Source: Hoyosella levis (lineage in GTDB: Bacteria; Actinomycetota; Actinomycetes; Mycobacteriales; Mycobacteriaceae). Taken from it: DNA of 64,000 nucleotides. Position numbers and translations under genes: made by a program. The notes below the pieces were generated by a model, which made no database searches, was not told the origin of the DNA, and saw only the letters and a list, made by a program, of their open reading frames with translations. This document shows, piece after piece, positions 29,467-38,291 of the stretch. The stretch covers positions 62,001-126,000 of the forward strand of contig NZ_BQYM01000001.1 in the NCBI RefSeq assembly GCF_026008515.1, in the 5' to 3' direction. Each line of letters begins with the position of its first letter. Position 1 is the first letter of the stretch.

Positions 29467-30489
29467 ATGTTCTCCCTCGCCCGCGCCAGCACGCTCGGCA
29501 TGGTGGTGCTCTCTGCCGCCGCCAGCCTCACCATCGCTGCCCAGCCGAGCGCCTCGATGCCTCCCAGCGGCCCGGTCAGTGTCGTCAATACCGCGTCCGA
29601 GGCCGACGCCACCACGTTGTACAACTCCGCGCAGCTCCAGTTCGCGGCGCACGATGCCATCGGCGGGCTTGCCGATCTCGAGCGGGTTCTCGCGATCACT
29701 CCAAACGATGCGCAAGCGCTGGCGCTGCAAGCGATCTGGGCCGAGCAGGCCAACGATGCCGTCACTCGTGACGCAGCGCTCGGCCGCCTCGCGAGCATCG
29801 ATCCTGCAGCGGCGCAGGCGGCACGCGATGTCATCAACGGCGTCGATGCCGCCGCGCGGATCGTTCCTTCCACCTCGCCCGCTGTTGTAGAAGCATCACC
29901 GATCGCGATCGTCATCCTCGGCCACGGCCTCCGCGATGACGGCACCATGGCACCCGAGCTCGTCAAGCGCCTTGCCGCTGGCCTCGCGCAGTCCTACGCC
30001 TCGCCCGGCGCCCCGATCTACGTCACCGGCGGCGCTCCGAAGCGGGGGATCACCGAGGCCGCCGCGATGAAGCAATGGCTGCTCGACCACGGTGTACCGG
30101 CATCGAGGATCACTACCGAGGACCGCTCCACCTCGACGGTGGCCAACGCGCAGAACACCACCAGGCTGCTGCAGCAAGAAGGAATCGAGGATGTGGTCCT
30201 GGTGACGTCACCGAGCCACGTCCGGCGGGCCGCGGCCAACTTCGCGGCAACCGGGACGCATGTCGCCGGAACCACCACCACCGACACCGAGCTCGCGGCG
30301 TTCCTCGCTCCCTACACCAAGGCGCAGCAAGCGGGCATCCGGCTCGAAGCCACGCGTGCTGCTGGGATCCCCAAGAGCAAGCAAGCCCCACCCCCTCCCG
30401 TCACGGGCACAGGCTCCGATGGATTCCCGGACGCGGACCTGCTCACCACGCTCACGCGCAGCAGTGGATCACTCGAGCCCGTGCAATAG
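29467..30489 (+). CDS. Exported YdcF/DUF218-like protein with TPR-like front
   Basis: Protein of 340 residues. A signal peptide (MFSLARASTLGMVVLSAAA) is followed by a TPR-like pair of helices (about 45-110) and then a DUF218/YdcF domain: IAIVILGHGLRDDGT, PIYVTGGAPKRGITEAAAMKQWLLDHGVP, ITTEDRSTSTVANAQNT and VVLVTSPSHVRRA. YdcF/ElyC relatives act in envelope maintenance, some binding nucleotide. A proline-rich tail precedes the end. A TAGCGT box seven bases before ATG 29467 points to a leaderless start. The fusion of TPR helices to DUF218 is not usual. Confidence 0.83.
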   Translation: MFSLARASTLGMVVLSAAASLTIAAQPSASMPPSGPVSVVNTASEADATTLYNSAQLQFAAHDAIGGLADLERVLAITPNDAQALALQAIWAEQANDAVTRDAALGRLASIDPAAAQAARDVINGVDAAARIVPSTSPAVVEASPIAIVILGHGLRDDGTMAPELVKRLAAGLAQSYASPGAPIYVTGGAPKRGITEAAAMKQWLLDHGVPASRITTEDRSTSTVANAQNTTRLLQQEGIEDVVLVTSPSHVRRAAANFAATGTHVAGTTTTDTELAAFLAPYTKAQQAGIRLEATRAAGIPKSKQAPPPPVTGTGSDGFPDADLLTTLTRSSGSLEPVQ

Positions 30490-30542
30490 CCCGCCGGGCG
30501 CACAATGAGAGAAGAACCGTCCCAGCCGACGGGAGGCCCGCC

Positions 30543-32159
30543 GTGATCCTGTTTCCCGAGGGAACACCTCGATCCGTGATCGACCGTGCCGCTAGGGGTC
30601 CGCGCGAGCCCGCGACCGACCCGACGCTGGGCATGCCCCTGCCCGCGACAGTGGCCGCCAAGAGATCAGGCACCCCGCCTCACCGGCTCGTTGTGATTGG
30701 TGATTCCCTGTCGCAGGGATTCCAGAGCTTCGCCATCCACAACACCGACCTCTCGTTCCCGGCGATCATCGCGCGCGAGCTGGGCTGGGCGAGCTCCTTC
30801 CGGATTCCCCGCTACCGCAGCCACGGCGGATTGCCCCTCAATCTCGAATACCTGCTGCGCGCCCTCGAGGAAAGGCATGGCGCGACGCTTGACTGGTGGG
30901 ACCTGCCGCTCGCGCCGTTCACCGTTCAGTCGTGGATGGCGGAGGTGGAGGACTATTGGGAACGCGGCCCCGGCAGCGTCACCCCGCCGCCCGCGCCGAT
31001 CAACCACAACCTGTCGATGTTCGGCTGGGACCTGCGCGACAGCCTCGAATGGACGTTTGATCGATGCGCCGGGGTGCTGGACGCCAATCCACCAAGCGAC
31101 GATCTCCTCGACCAGCGAGTGGAGAACGCCTCGTTCCGGGCCGCGCTGCGGGTGTATCCGCGAGCGACGGCGGAGCAGCGCGGGATGACGTTGTTCGACG
31201 CCGCCCGGGCACTGGGGGAGCAGGGCGACGGCTCGTCGGAGAGCGGGATCGAGACGCTCATTGTCTTCCTCGGCGCGAACAATGCGTTGAAGGCGGCCAC
31301 CAAGCTCGAGGTGAGGTGGTCCGGGGAGGGTTTCCGGCGGCTGTCCGCCAAGAGCCGTTACACCGTGTGGACGCCCGAGCATTTCCGCGAGGAATACGAC
31401 CAGATCATCGAGCGGGTGCACAGGATCAACGCGCGCCACGTGATCCTGTGCACGGTGCCCCACGTGACCATCGCACCGATCACCAACGGCATCGGCGGCA
31501 AGATCGGCCCCCGCTCGCGGTACTTCAGCCACTACGTGCATCCCTGGGTCACGGAATCCTCGTTCAGCAGCAAGAAGGACAAGCACCTCACCGGCGCCGA
31601 CGCGCGCGCGATCGACTACGCCATCGACACCTACAACGATCACATCGAGTCCACCGTCCGCGAGGCCCGGGCCAACGGCAAGGACTGGCTCCTGCTCGAC
31701 TCGGCCGCGATCCTCGACAACGTCGCCTCCCGCCGCTTCCACGAGGATCCCTCCGCGCGCCCGCAGTGGTGGACCGGGTACGAGCTTCCTGGCGCGCTAG
31801 CAGCACTCGACCCGCCACTGACCACGAGGTTCCTCGCCGCCGATGGGCAAGGCGGGCGCGCTGCGGGGGGCCTGTTCTCCCTCGACGGCGTGCACCCCAC
31901 CACGGTCGGCTACGGCATCCTCGCCCAGGAAGCCATCAACACCATGCGCGCCGCAGGAGTGCCCTTCCGCTACCCGGATGGAACGCCGAGGAACGATCCC
32001 ATCCACGTGGACTTCAACCGGCTCATCCTGCGCGACACCCTCGTCCGCCATCCACCGCAGAACATCGGCTCCACGAAGGACATCATCGGCTGGATCGACG
32101 AGATCCTCGACCTCACCGGAAGCTCCATAGGTGGAGGGGTCCTCGGCACCCAGGCCTAG
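30543..32159 (+). CDS. Large SGNH/GDSL-type hydrolase-like protein
   Basis: Protein of 538 residues, cytoplasmic by absence of a signal peptide. Block I is VVIGDSLSQGF (Ser55), a LIVFLGANNA block carries the Asn, and SLDGVHPTTVGYG is the C-terminal Asp/His block, so the triad looks complete. It is about twice the usual SGNH length, the extra sequence lying between blocks I and III and at the C-terminus. GGGAGG precedes GTG 30543. The 3' end contains the first unit of a 16-base tandem duplication. Probably a lipid or carbohydrate ester hydrolase; substrate unknown. Confidence 0.8.
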   Translation: MILFPEGTPRSVIDRAARGPREPATDPTLGMPLPATVAAKRSGTPPHRLVVIGDSLSQGFQSFAIHNTDLSFPAIIARELGWASSFRIPRYRSHGGLPLNLEYLLRALEERHGATLDWWDLPLAPFTVQSWMAEVEDYWERGPGSVTPPPAPINHNLSMFGWDLRDSLEWTFDRCAGVLDANPPSDDLLDQRVENASFRAALRVYPRATAEQRGMTLFDAARALGEQGDGSSESGIETLIVFLGANNALKAATKLEVRWSGEGFRRLSAKSRYTVWTPEHFREEYDQIIERVHRINARHVILCTVPHVTIAPITNGIGGKIGPRSRYFSHYVHPWVTESSFSSKKDKHLTGADARAIDYAIDTYNDHIESTVREARANGKDWLLLDSAAILDNVASRRFHEDPSARPQWWTGYELPGALAALDPPLTTRFLAADGQGGRAAGGLFSLDGVHPTTVGYGILAQEAINTMRAAGVPFRYPDGTPRNDPIHVDFNRLILRDTLVRHPPQNIGSTKDIIGWIDEILDLTGSSIGGGVLGTQA

Positions 32160-32184
32160 GCGCATCCGGGCCTAGGCGCATCCG
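32153..32184 (+). repeat. 16-base tandem duplication over the stop codon
   Basis: GGCCTAGGCGCATCCG twice in a row; the TAG of the hydrolase gene is in the first unit. Confidence 0.9.
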
Positions 32185-32218
32185 GGCCCATTGCGCGGCA
32201 GCGGGGAAGCGGAGCGCC

Positions 32219-32224
32219 TAGTCT
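32219..32224 (+). promoter_or_regulatory. -10 box of leaderless small membrane protein gene
   Basis: TAGTCT with seven bases to GTG 32232. Confidence 0.5.
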
Positions 32225-32231
32225 GGCGAGA

Positions 32232-32516
32232 GTGAAGCGCCTGCCCGCACTTGCGATCCTTCTCGCGCTGGGGATCCTCAGCCTGCCCGTCTCGGCACTC
32301 TTCCTCGATGGGGAACGGACCGAGAACTGGATCATGCCCGTGCAGCTCGGCGCGATGGCGCTGCTCGGCGCGGGAGTGGGATCGCTCCTGCCATTGGCCC
32401 GCGAGGACGCCTCGACTACCCGCCGCGTGGTGGTCGGAGCGGCAACGGGGGTCGGCATGGCGATCCTCGGGCTCGGGATCTTCTGGTTCCTGCTGAACGG
32501 GTTCAGCGGCGCCTGA
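32232..32516 (+). CDS. Small three-helix membrane protein
   Basis: Protein of 94 residues with three hydrophobic helices (LPALAILLALGILSLPVSALF, PVQLGAMALLGAGVGSLLPLA, VVVGAATGVGMAILGLGIFWFLL). No motif recognised. The GTG start follows a TAGTCT box by seven bases. Convergent with another small membrane protein gene at 32553. Real by its promoter layout and amphiphilic pattern, but without assigned function. Confidence 0.65.
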   Translation: MKRLPALAILLALGILSLPVSALFLDGERTENWIMPVQLGAMALLGAGVGSLLPLAREDASTTRRVVVGAATGVGMAILGLGIFWFLLNGFSGA

Positions 32517-32552
32517 CGGAGCCTGGCCGCGTGCGTGCCGTTACAGCGTCGC

Positions 32553-32762
32553 TCAAAGCATGTCATCCGGATCGGCAGGGGAAGGCTTATCCTCGGAATG
32601 GTCGTCATGCTTCATGCCGCTGCCAACCGATCCAGCCACCACTCCCAGCGCAGTGCCCACCGCGATCCAGATCGCATTGCCCGTTATCGCGAAGATCAGG
32701 ACCCCGGCACAGATTCCAAAGGTGATCGCTGTACCCAGGTACTGCGAACCGAGTGCACCCAT
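32553..32762 (-). CDS. Small two-helix membrane protein
   Basis: Protein of 69 residues: two glycine-rich hydrophobic helices (GTAITFGICAGVLIFAIT and IWIAVGTALGVVAGSVG) and an acidic, His-containing tail (MKHDDHSEDKPSPADPDDM). GGGAG lies a few bases before ATG 32762. It follows the DNA-alkylation-repair gene by 17 bases in the same direction and may be co-transcribed. Function unknown. Confidence 0.7.
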   Translation of the reverse strand: MGALGSQYLGTAITFGICAGVLIFAITGNAIWIAVGTALGVVAGSVGSGMKHDDHSEDKPSPADPDDML

Positions 32763-32779
32763 GATGCTCCCACCCCCTC

Positions 32780-33451
32780 CTACACGCTAGACCGTCGGCG
32801 AACGATCTCCGTGATCCAGGTGGGCGCGAACGGCGACGTGCAGCCCGGGGGAGTCGGGTAGTCCTTGAGCACCTCGAGCCGCTCACCGATCGCAAGAGCG
32901 CGGGCGCGATGCTCGGCATGGTCGATCCCGATCTGGGCGAGGCAGTGGTTCATCGCCCATTGCAACCGGTCCGGGGCCTGCTGCATGTCCGCCTCGATGA
33001 CGTCGAGCAGCCCCGGGAGGTCCAGGCCCTCAGGCTTCTTGGAGACCCGCTCAATGGTCAGGGCCCAGCCAGCGCTCGCGACCACAGGATCGGCATCGGC
33101 AAGCCATGCCTGGCGCAGTTCCTCGGCATGCGGGTTCTTCTTCACCACATAGTTGACGAGCCAATCGTGAACCTTCGGGGTGCGGGACTCGCGCAGCATC
33201 GAGTCGAGCTCGTCGCGCTCGAACGCCTTCGGTCGAAAGACCAGCAACGATAGCAATCGCGCTGCGGTGTCACCCGTGGCCCATAGCTCGCGCGCGAGCT
33301 CCTGCTGGGACTTGATGCGCTTCGCGATCGCGCGCAGCTTGGTGAGGTTCACGCCGTGGTCGTCGCCATGCTTCTCATTGACCTGGCGAACCCTCGGGTC
33401 CTCGAGGTCTGCCAGCTCGGCCATCACCTCGGCCACCGTCATGTCACTCAC
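32780..33451 (-). CDS. DNA alkylation repair protein, AlkD-like
   Basis: HEAT-like alpha-solenoid protein of 223 residues of the AlkD/AlkC glycosylase family, which excise positively charged alkylated purines. Typical stretches are LRAIAKRIKSQQELARELWATGDTAARLLSLLVF and VVASAGWALTIERVSK. AlkD relies on Trp, Asp and Arg residues in the concave face; TIERVSKK may correspond but I cannot confirm all. GTG 33451 follows GGAGG; ATG 33442 is also possible. It sits between the esterase and a small membrane protein gene. Confidence 0.85.
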   Translation of the reverse strand: MSDMTVAEVMAELADLEDPRVRQVNEKHGDDHGVNLTKLRAIAKRIKSQQELARELWATGDTAARLLSLLVFRPKAFERDELDSMLRESRTPKVHDWLVNYVVKKNPHAEELRQAWLADADPVVASAGWALTIERVSKKPEGLDLPGLLDVIEADMQQAPDRLQWAMNHCLAQIGIDHAEHRARALAIGERLEVLKDYPTPPGCTSPFAPTWITEIVRRRSSV

Positions 33452-33465
33452 CTCAGCCTCCTCGA

Positions 33466-34467
33466 TCAGTCCTGTGGGCCGTCCGGCTCCTGGATCGCGC
33501 TCAAGGAATCGACGAAGCGGGCGATCTCGTCGAGCGCCCGTGAAGCGGTCTTCGATACCCGGTGGGCTACTTGGAAAACGTGGATCCGGCGGTGGTAGAG
33601 GGTCAGCTGGCCCTTTCCGCCAACCGAGTTCAGGCTCTCGACGTAGTGCTTGGCGTCACCGGTCAGCAACTCGGCGTCGCTCGCTTGGACGAGCACGGGC
33701 GGCATCACAGACAGGTCGTCGTTGGTCAGCAACAGCTCCGGGTCGGCAGGCGCGACGCCGCGCCAGTGCGGTTCCATCAGTGCCCGCCCGGCATCGGTGT
33801 AGTGCAGGGGAGCCTTCGGGTGGTTGCTCTCGAGCCAGCGGCGGCTCATCGCCATCGTGGGATCAACCACCGGAGACAGCGCGACAACGCCCCCTGGGAC
33901 CGGCAGCCCGGCCCGGTGCGCCCGCGGGGAGAGGCCCAGAGCGAGATGCCCGCCCGCGGAGTCGCCGCACACCACGATCTGCTCGGCGCTCATTCCGGAA
34001 GCGAGAAGCCATGCGTAGGCACGCAGCACGTCATCAACAGCAGCAGGGTAGGGATGCTCGGGGGCCCTGCGGTAGTCCACCGAGAACACTGGTCGCTTCG
34101 TGCGGGCCGACAGCTCGCTGGTCAGTCCCCGGTGCGACAACGGCGACCCCACCACGAACCCGCCGCCATGCACATACAGCAGGACAGCGGCATCCCGTGG
34201 ACCAGCACCAGGGCGCTCCACCCACTCGCCACGTACCTGACCACCTTGGAAGCGCGCGTGGACGGTTTCGACGCGTGTCTCCGCGTGAGCGCGGAATTCA
34301 GGCCGGTTCAAGTACCGGTCGAGCATGATCCGCATGGCGCGCACCTCGGCCAGCGTGATCGTTCCGCGCGAGCCCATGCGACGGGCGTACTGGCCAGCAG
34401 CGTACCGACCCCTTGCAAGCGCGGCGCGGCGCAGTTCATCAAGCCTCGTAGCAGTCACTGGGCGCAT
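33466..34467 (-). CDS. Alpha/beta hydrolase, HSL-type esterase/lipase
   Basis: Esterase of 333 residues of the hormone-sensitive-lipase group. The oxyanion motif HGGGF is in LLYVHGGGFVVG, the nucleophile serine in VVCGDSAGGHLALG, and Asp and His candidates lie near VQASDAELLTGDA and YHRRIHVFQ. Cap helices occupy the first 80 residues, as in the mycobacterial Lip enzymes. ATG 34467 is chosen where homology begins; the frame is open further. The gene following is AlkD-like, 14 bases downstream. Hydrolyses short- to medium-chain esters by family knowledge. Confidence 0.9.
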   Translation of the reverse strand: MRPVTATRLDELRRAALARGRYAAGQYARRMGSRGTITLAEVRAMRIMLDRYLNRPEFRAHAETRVETVHARFQGGQVRGEWVERPGAGPRDAAVLLYVHGGGFVVGSPLSHRGLTSELSARTKRPVFSVDYRRAPEHPYPAAVDDVLRAYAWLLASGMSAEQIVVCGDSAGGHLALGLSPRAHRAGLPVPGGVVALSPVVDPTMAMSRRWLESNHPKAPLHYTDAGRALMEPHWRGVAPADPELLLTNDDLSVMPPVLVQASDAELLTGDAKHYVESLNSVGGKGQLTLYHRRIHVFQVAHRVSKTASRALDEIARFVDSLSAIQEPDGPQD

Positions 34468-34522
34468 CACTCGATAGTGCCATAGGCGAGCCCGGCCGCG
34501 CGGGGCAGGAGCTGCGCGGTGC

Positions 34523-35596
34523 TTACCGGCGGAGCAAGCGCGCGGTGACTGAGACGAGGTCAACGGGATCGACCGAGCCGTGGTTGGTCAGCACGACGAT
34601 GGTGATGTCGCGATCAGGCAGGTAGGTCATGGTGGCGGCGAAACCCGGGTCCGCGCCCGAGTGCCCGATCGCGGTGTCATCGACGTAGGCCTGGCGGTAC
34701 ACGCCCAGGGGCGTCCCGTCGTCCTCGCCGAGCATCGTCGCCATCGACGTGGGCTGCAGAAGGCGGCCGCGGAACAGGGCAGCAGCGAACCGTTGCAGGT
34801 CGTTGACGGTCGAGATGATGTTTCCCACCGCCTCGCCCTCGGACTCCAGCGCTGGCCAGGAACCCCCGCCGACATTATCGAGCTGCCCGTCGGCATCGAT
34901 GTCGGCGTAGCCCGCGACCAGCTCGGCCGCGACGCCCTCGACGCTGGGGATCGAGGTCTCGTGCATTCCCAGGGGCTCGAGGATGCGTCGGCGCACCTCG
35001 GTCGCCCACGGATTGCCGGAGACGGCCGCGATCACCTGGCCGAGCAGCGTGTAGTTGGTGTTGGAGTACGCGAACCGGCTCCCCGGCGCGTGCCCCAGGT
35101 CGCGGTCGGCGATGAGCCCGATGAGCTCGTCGGGGGTCCAGCGGCGGTCGCGGTCGGTGCGTTGCCCGTCCAGGAAGCCGTGCACGCGCTGGTAGTCGGG
35201 GATGCCGCTGGTGTGAGCGAGGAGGTGGCGCACGGTGACGTCCTCGCCCCACGGGAAGCCGTCGAGGTGGCGGGCGACGGGATCGTCGAGGCCCACCTTT
35301 CCCTCCTCTGCCAGCTGCAACATCACGACCGCGGTGAACGTCTTGGTGACGCTGCCGATGCGGAACTGATCGTCGGCGGCCAACGGTGCCTGGGCGTCGA
35401 TGTCGGAAAGGCCTGCGGTGCCGATCCACGTGGGCTGCCCGGGTGCGTCGACGGCCATCGCCACCCCGACCGCGCCCGCACGGGCGTGCCAGGCGGCGAG
35501 CAGCTCCGGCAAATCGTCCGCGGCGTTGACCGGGTCCGGGGCGCATCCGGACACCAGTGCCACGAGGAGGACTATCACGCTGAGTCGGCGTCTCAT
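34523..35596 (-). CDS. Serine hydrolase lipoprotein (beta-lactamase/PBP4 fold)
   Basis: Exported protein of 357 residues. The signal peptide ends in a lipobox (LVSGC, Cys18). The S12 hydrolase domain has catalytic S82-V-T-K85, YSN in FAYSNTNYT and a late HSGADPGF motif in place of KTG. It overlaps the upstream ABC permease by ATGA and so belongs to the transporter operon, whose divergent neighbour is a two-component system. Such D-Ala-D-Ala peptidase- or esterase-like lipoproteins with ABC exporters are often part of envelope-stress or antibiotic responses; that link is inference. Confidence 0.9.
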   Translation of the reverse strand: MRRRLSVIVLLVALVSGCAPDPVNAADDLPELLAAWHARAGAVGVAMAVDAPGQPTWIGTAGLSDIDAQAPLAADDQFRIGSVTKTFTAVVMLQLAEEGKVGLDDPVARHLDGFPWGEDVTVRHLLAHTSGIPDYQRVHGFLDGQRTDRDRRWTPDELIGLIADRDLGHAPGSRFAYSNTNYTLLGQVIAAVSGNPWATEVRRRILEPLGMHETSIPSVEGVAAELVAGYADIDADGQLDNVGGGSWPALESEGEAVGNIISTVNDLQRFAAALFRGRLLQPTSMATMLGEDDGTPLGVYRQAYVDDTAIGHSGADPGFAATMTYLPDRDITIVVLTNHGSVDPVDLVSVTARLLRR

Positions 35597-36351
35597 GCCA
35601 GATCCCGTTCCAGCGTGACGCGAGTGGCGACCAGGGCGATCACGAGCGCGTAGGCGGATAGCAGCAGCCCGCCCTGGAGCGGGGCCAGCAGGGGCAGTGC
35701 CGGCGAGGGCGGGGCGATGCCGGCGACCGCGAGAGCGGCGCCGTTGACGGTCCAGCCGTAGAGCTGGGGCGCGAAGCCAGTGAGCAGCCCCGACTCGATG
35801 ATCTGGAGCCAGACGATGACACCGACCAGGGCGGCGGCCTGGTTCGGGACCAGCGCGCCGACGCCCACCCCGATCATGGCGAGCAGCCCGGCGACGGCCA
35901 CCAGTCCGACGGCCGACAGCAGGATCTCCGACTGCCACAGGTCCAGGGGTACCCCCTTGGCGGCGTGCCACGCGGCAGCAGTGCCCAATGCCGCGACCGT
36001 GGCCACGGCGCCGAACCCGAGACCGGCGAGCCCGTACGCGGCGAGCTTGGCCACGACGACACGCAGGCGGTTGGGGGTGGCGAGGAACGTCTGGGTGATG
36101 GTGCGGTGGCGGTACTCGCCGGACACCGCCAGCACTCCGAGCAGCGCCGCGAAGTACATCGCGTAGCGCGGGGCGCCGATGATCGTCTCGAGGCTGTGCG
36201 AGGTGCCCAGGGAGGGGTAGGTGCCAATGCCGGCATTGGCGAGCGGCGGGTACAGAACCAGCCCGACCAGCCCGACGGCACCGGCGAGGAGCGCCCACGT
36301 GGTCCGGGTGGTGCGCAGGCGGAACAGTTCCGCGTGGAGCAAGCGGGTCAT
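35593..36351 (-). CDS. ABC-2-type transporter permease
   Basis: Membrane protein of 252 residues with six predicted helices (for example WALLAGAVGLVGLVLYP, YAMYFAALLGVLAVSGEYRHRTI, LAAYGLAGLGFGAVATVAALG, LLSAVGLVAVAGLLAMIGVG, AALVGVIVWLQIIESGLL, LLLSAYALVIALVATRV). The GEYRHRTITQTF segment is the conserved cytoplasmic loop of ABC-2 permeases. Coupled by ATGA at both ends to the ATPase and the lipoprotein genes. Confidence 0.9.
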   Translation of the reverse strand: MTRLLHAELFRLRTTRTTWALLAGAVGLVGLVLYPPLANAGIGTYPSLGTSHSLETIIGAPRYAMYFAALLGVLAVSGEYRHRTITQTFLATPNRLRVVVAKLAAYGLAGLGFGAVATVAALGTAAAWHAAKGVPLDLWQSEILLSAVGLVAVAGLLAMIGVGVGALVPNQAAALVGVIVWLQIIESGLLTGFAPQLYGWTVNGAALAVAGIAPPSPALPLLAPLQGGLLLSAYALVIALVATRVTLERDLA

Positions 36352-37046
36352 CCCAGGTCTCCTGTCAATTGGAAGAACGTGCGTTCCAGGTTCTCGCCAG
36401 CCTCGATCGGCTTGTGGGCGACGAGGCGGCCCTGGCGGATGATGACGACCTGGTCGACTGTCTGTGCCACCTCGGTCAGCACATGGCTGGAGATCAGCAC
36501 GGTGCGACCGGCGTCGGCGAAGTCCCGGACGAAGGCGCGGAGCCAGGCGATTCCCTCCGGGTCGAGCCCGTTGGCCGGTTCGTCAAGGATCAGGATCTCG
36601 GGATCACCAAGCAGCGCCGCGGCCAGGCCGAGGCGCTGCCGCATTCCCAGGGAGTACCCACCGACGCGGCGGCGCGCCGCATGCGTCAGGTCGACCTCGG
36701 CGAGCACGTCATCGACGCGGCCGAGATCCACCCCCGTCGCGATCGCCAGGCCGCGCAGATGGTCGCGCGCGGTGCGGCCCGGATGGTGGCCAGCGGAGTC
36801 GAGGAGGGCGCCGACGGTCCGGGTCGGCTCGGCGAGCTCGCGGTAGGGGGTGCCGTTGATGGCGGTGCTGCCCAAGGTCGGTGTGATAAGCCCGAGCAGG
36901 GCGCGAAGGGTGGTGGTCTTGCCGGCTCCGTTGGCACCGAGGAACCCGGCGACGGTGCCGCGGCCGATCGAGAAGGTGAGGTCGTCGACGGCGACAACGT
37001 CCCCGAACCGCTTGGTCAGGCCCGTGACGGTAATGGTGTCGTTCAT
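36348..37046 (-). CDS. ABC transporter ATP-binding protein
   Basis: ATPase of 232 residues. Walker A GANGAGKTT, Q-loop region, signature YSLGMRQRLGLA, Walker B LILDEPANGLD and switch His in LISSHVLTEVAQ are all present. The length and order fit the exporters of the bacitracin/nisin-resistance or daunorubicin (DrrA) type. ATG 37046 is where homology begins. First gene of a three-gene operon with permease and lipoprotein; divergent from a NarL-type kinase/regulator pair that probably controls it. Confidence 0.94.
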   Translation of the reverse strand: MNDTITVTGLTKRFGDVVAVDDLTFSIGRGTVAGFLGANGAGKTTTLRALLGLITPTLGSTAINGTPYRELAEPTRTVGALLDSAGHHPGRTARDHLRGLAIATGVDLGRVDDVLAEVDLTHAARRRVGGYSLGMRQRLGLAAALLGDPEILILDEPANGLDPEGIAWLRAFVRDFADAGRTVLISSHVLTEVAQTVDQVVIIRQGRLVAHKPIEAGENLERTFFQLTGDLG

Positions 37047-37081
37047 GGTTTCCACGATCCGGTCAACCGCCGCCGCCGTCG

Positions 37082-37122
37082 TCTGCCTCCAGACCGATCT
37101 TGCGAGTCCGCCTGCAGGCAGA
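37082..37122. promoter_or_regulatory. Inverted repeat in divergent ABC/two-component promoter
   Basis: TCTGCCT at 37082-37088 and AGGCAGA at 37116-37122, with an inner palindrome GCCTGCAGGC at 37110-37119. Candidate binding site for the response regulator encoded at 38288; not proven. Confidence 0.4.
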
Positions 37123-37148
37123 TGTGCGCGCCGCATCGTGGTCGTAAC

Positions 37149-38291
37149 ATGATCGCCGTGGAGTGGACCAGGCGCCTCAAGCGCGTGAACCCGTTGCTGG
37201 TCGACGGTGTTGTCGCGGTGCTCATCGGCGTCGTCGAGGTCCTCCCGCTGGCAGCGGCCGATCCTCCGCCCGCAGCGCTGGTGCTGGCGCTGCTCATCCC
37301 GCTGCCGCTGATCGTGCGACGGCGGGCGCCGCTGGTCGTGCTCGTCGCGGTCCTTGCTGGTGAAGTGCTGTACGCGGCGCTCGGCTACCCGTATCCCGGC
37401 CTGGGCATGGCGGTGGCCCTCGCGATGTATAGCGTGGGCGCGCACGCTGAACGAAGCCGCTCGCTACCCGCGCTGGTCGGGACATGGGCCGTGATGACTG
37501 CCCTGACGGCGTTCACGGAGTGGGCGCTGATCGATCTCCTCGTCGCCGGGGTCGTCACGCTCGCCGCATGGATGCTCGGCGACAGCCACCGGGCGCGCCG
37601 GGTGACCATCGCCGCCCTCGAGGAGCGCACCTCCCAGCTGGAGCACGCGCAGAGCCAGCTGGCGGCGCAGGCGGTGGCCGCGGAGCGCACCCGCATCGCC
37701 CGCGAGCTGCATGACGTGGTGGCCCACAGCATCAGCGCCATCGCTGTGCAGTCCGGGGTCGCAGCACACCTCATAGACACCAACCCGGAACAGACCCGCG
37801 CGGCGCTCGTCAGCATTTCCGACATCAGCCGCCAGGCGCTCGATGAGCTTCGCCGCATGCTCGGCGTCCTCCGCGAGGAGGGCCCGGACCAGCTGCGCCC
37901 GGCACCAGGCCTCAACGATCTCCCGTGGCTGATCGAGCAAGCCGAGCGAGCAGGGCTGCGGTTGCGGCTCGCCATCGACCTCGACGGTTGCGAGGTCCCG
38001 GATGCCTTGGCCCTGACGGTCTATCGCATCGTGCAGGAGGCGCTGACCAACGTCGCCAAGCACGCCGGTCCCACCGACGTGCAGCTCTCGATCGGGTGCC
38101 ACGAGGGGGAGATGCACATCGAGGTGCGCAACGCGCGGACTGGCCGTCCTGCAAGCGTCGGCGGTGCCGGCGTGGGCCTGCTAGGGATGCAGGAGCGCGT
38201 GAAGCTGTTCGACGGCTCGCTCGAGCATGGCGACGACGGCGGCGACTTCCGCCTCACCGCGCGCATTCCCCTGCCCGCGGTGATGTCATGA
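37149..38291 (+). CDS. NarL-type sensor histidine kinase
   Basis: Kinase of 380 residues. About four to five membrane helices in the first 145 residues have almost no extracellular loops, typical of intramembrane-sensing kinases. The HisKA_3 box has phospho-acceptor H188 in ARELHDVVAHSISAI; the HATPase domain shows an N box in QEALTNVAKHAG and a G box in GAGVGLLGMQERVKLFDG. Overlaps the regulator gene by ATGA. Divergent from an ABC exporter with a serine-hydrolase lipoprotein, its likely target. Confidence 0.93.
   Translation: MIAVEWTRRLKRVNPLLVDGVVAVLIGVVEVLPLAAADPPPAALVLALLIPLPLIVRRRAPLVVLVAVLAGEVLYAALGYPYPGLGMAVALAMYSVGAHAERSRSLPALVGTWAVMTALTAFTEWALIDLLVAGVVTLAAWMLGDSHRARRVTIAALEERTSQLEHAQSQLAAQAVAAERTRIARELHDVVAHSISAIAVQSGVAAHLIDTNPEQTRAALVSISDISRQALDELRRMLGVLREEGPDQLRPAPGLNDLPWLIEQAERAGLRLRLAIDLDGCEVPDALALTVYRIVQEALTNVAKHAGPTDVQLSIGCHEGEMHIEVRNARTGRPASVGGAGVGLLGMQERVKLFDGSLEHGDDGGDFRLTARIPLPAVMS

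Noticed and set aside
35597-36298. N-terminal 230 codons of the long minus-strand frame leading into the serine-hydrolase lipoprotein
   Set aside because: This part lies out of frame over the ABC permease gene; the true start is ATG 35596 with signal peptide and lipobox.
37148-37445. Upstream extension of the ABC ATPase frame beyond ATG 37046
   Set aside because: It is antisense to the kinase gene start and lacks the ATPase fold; homology begins at MNDTITVTGL.
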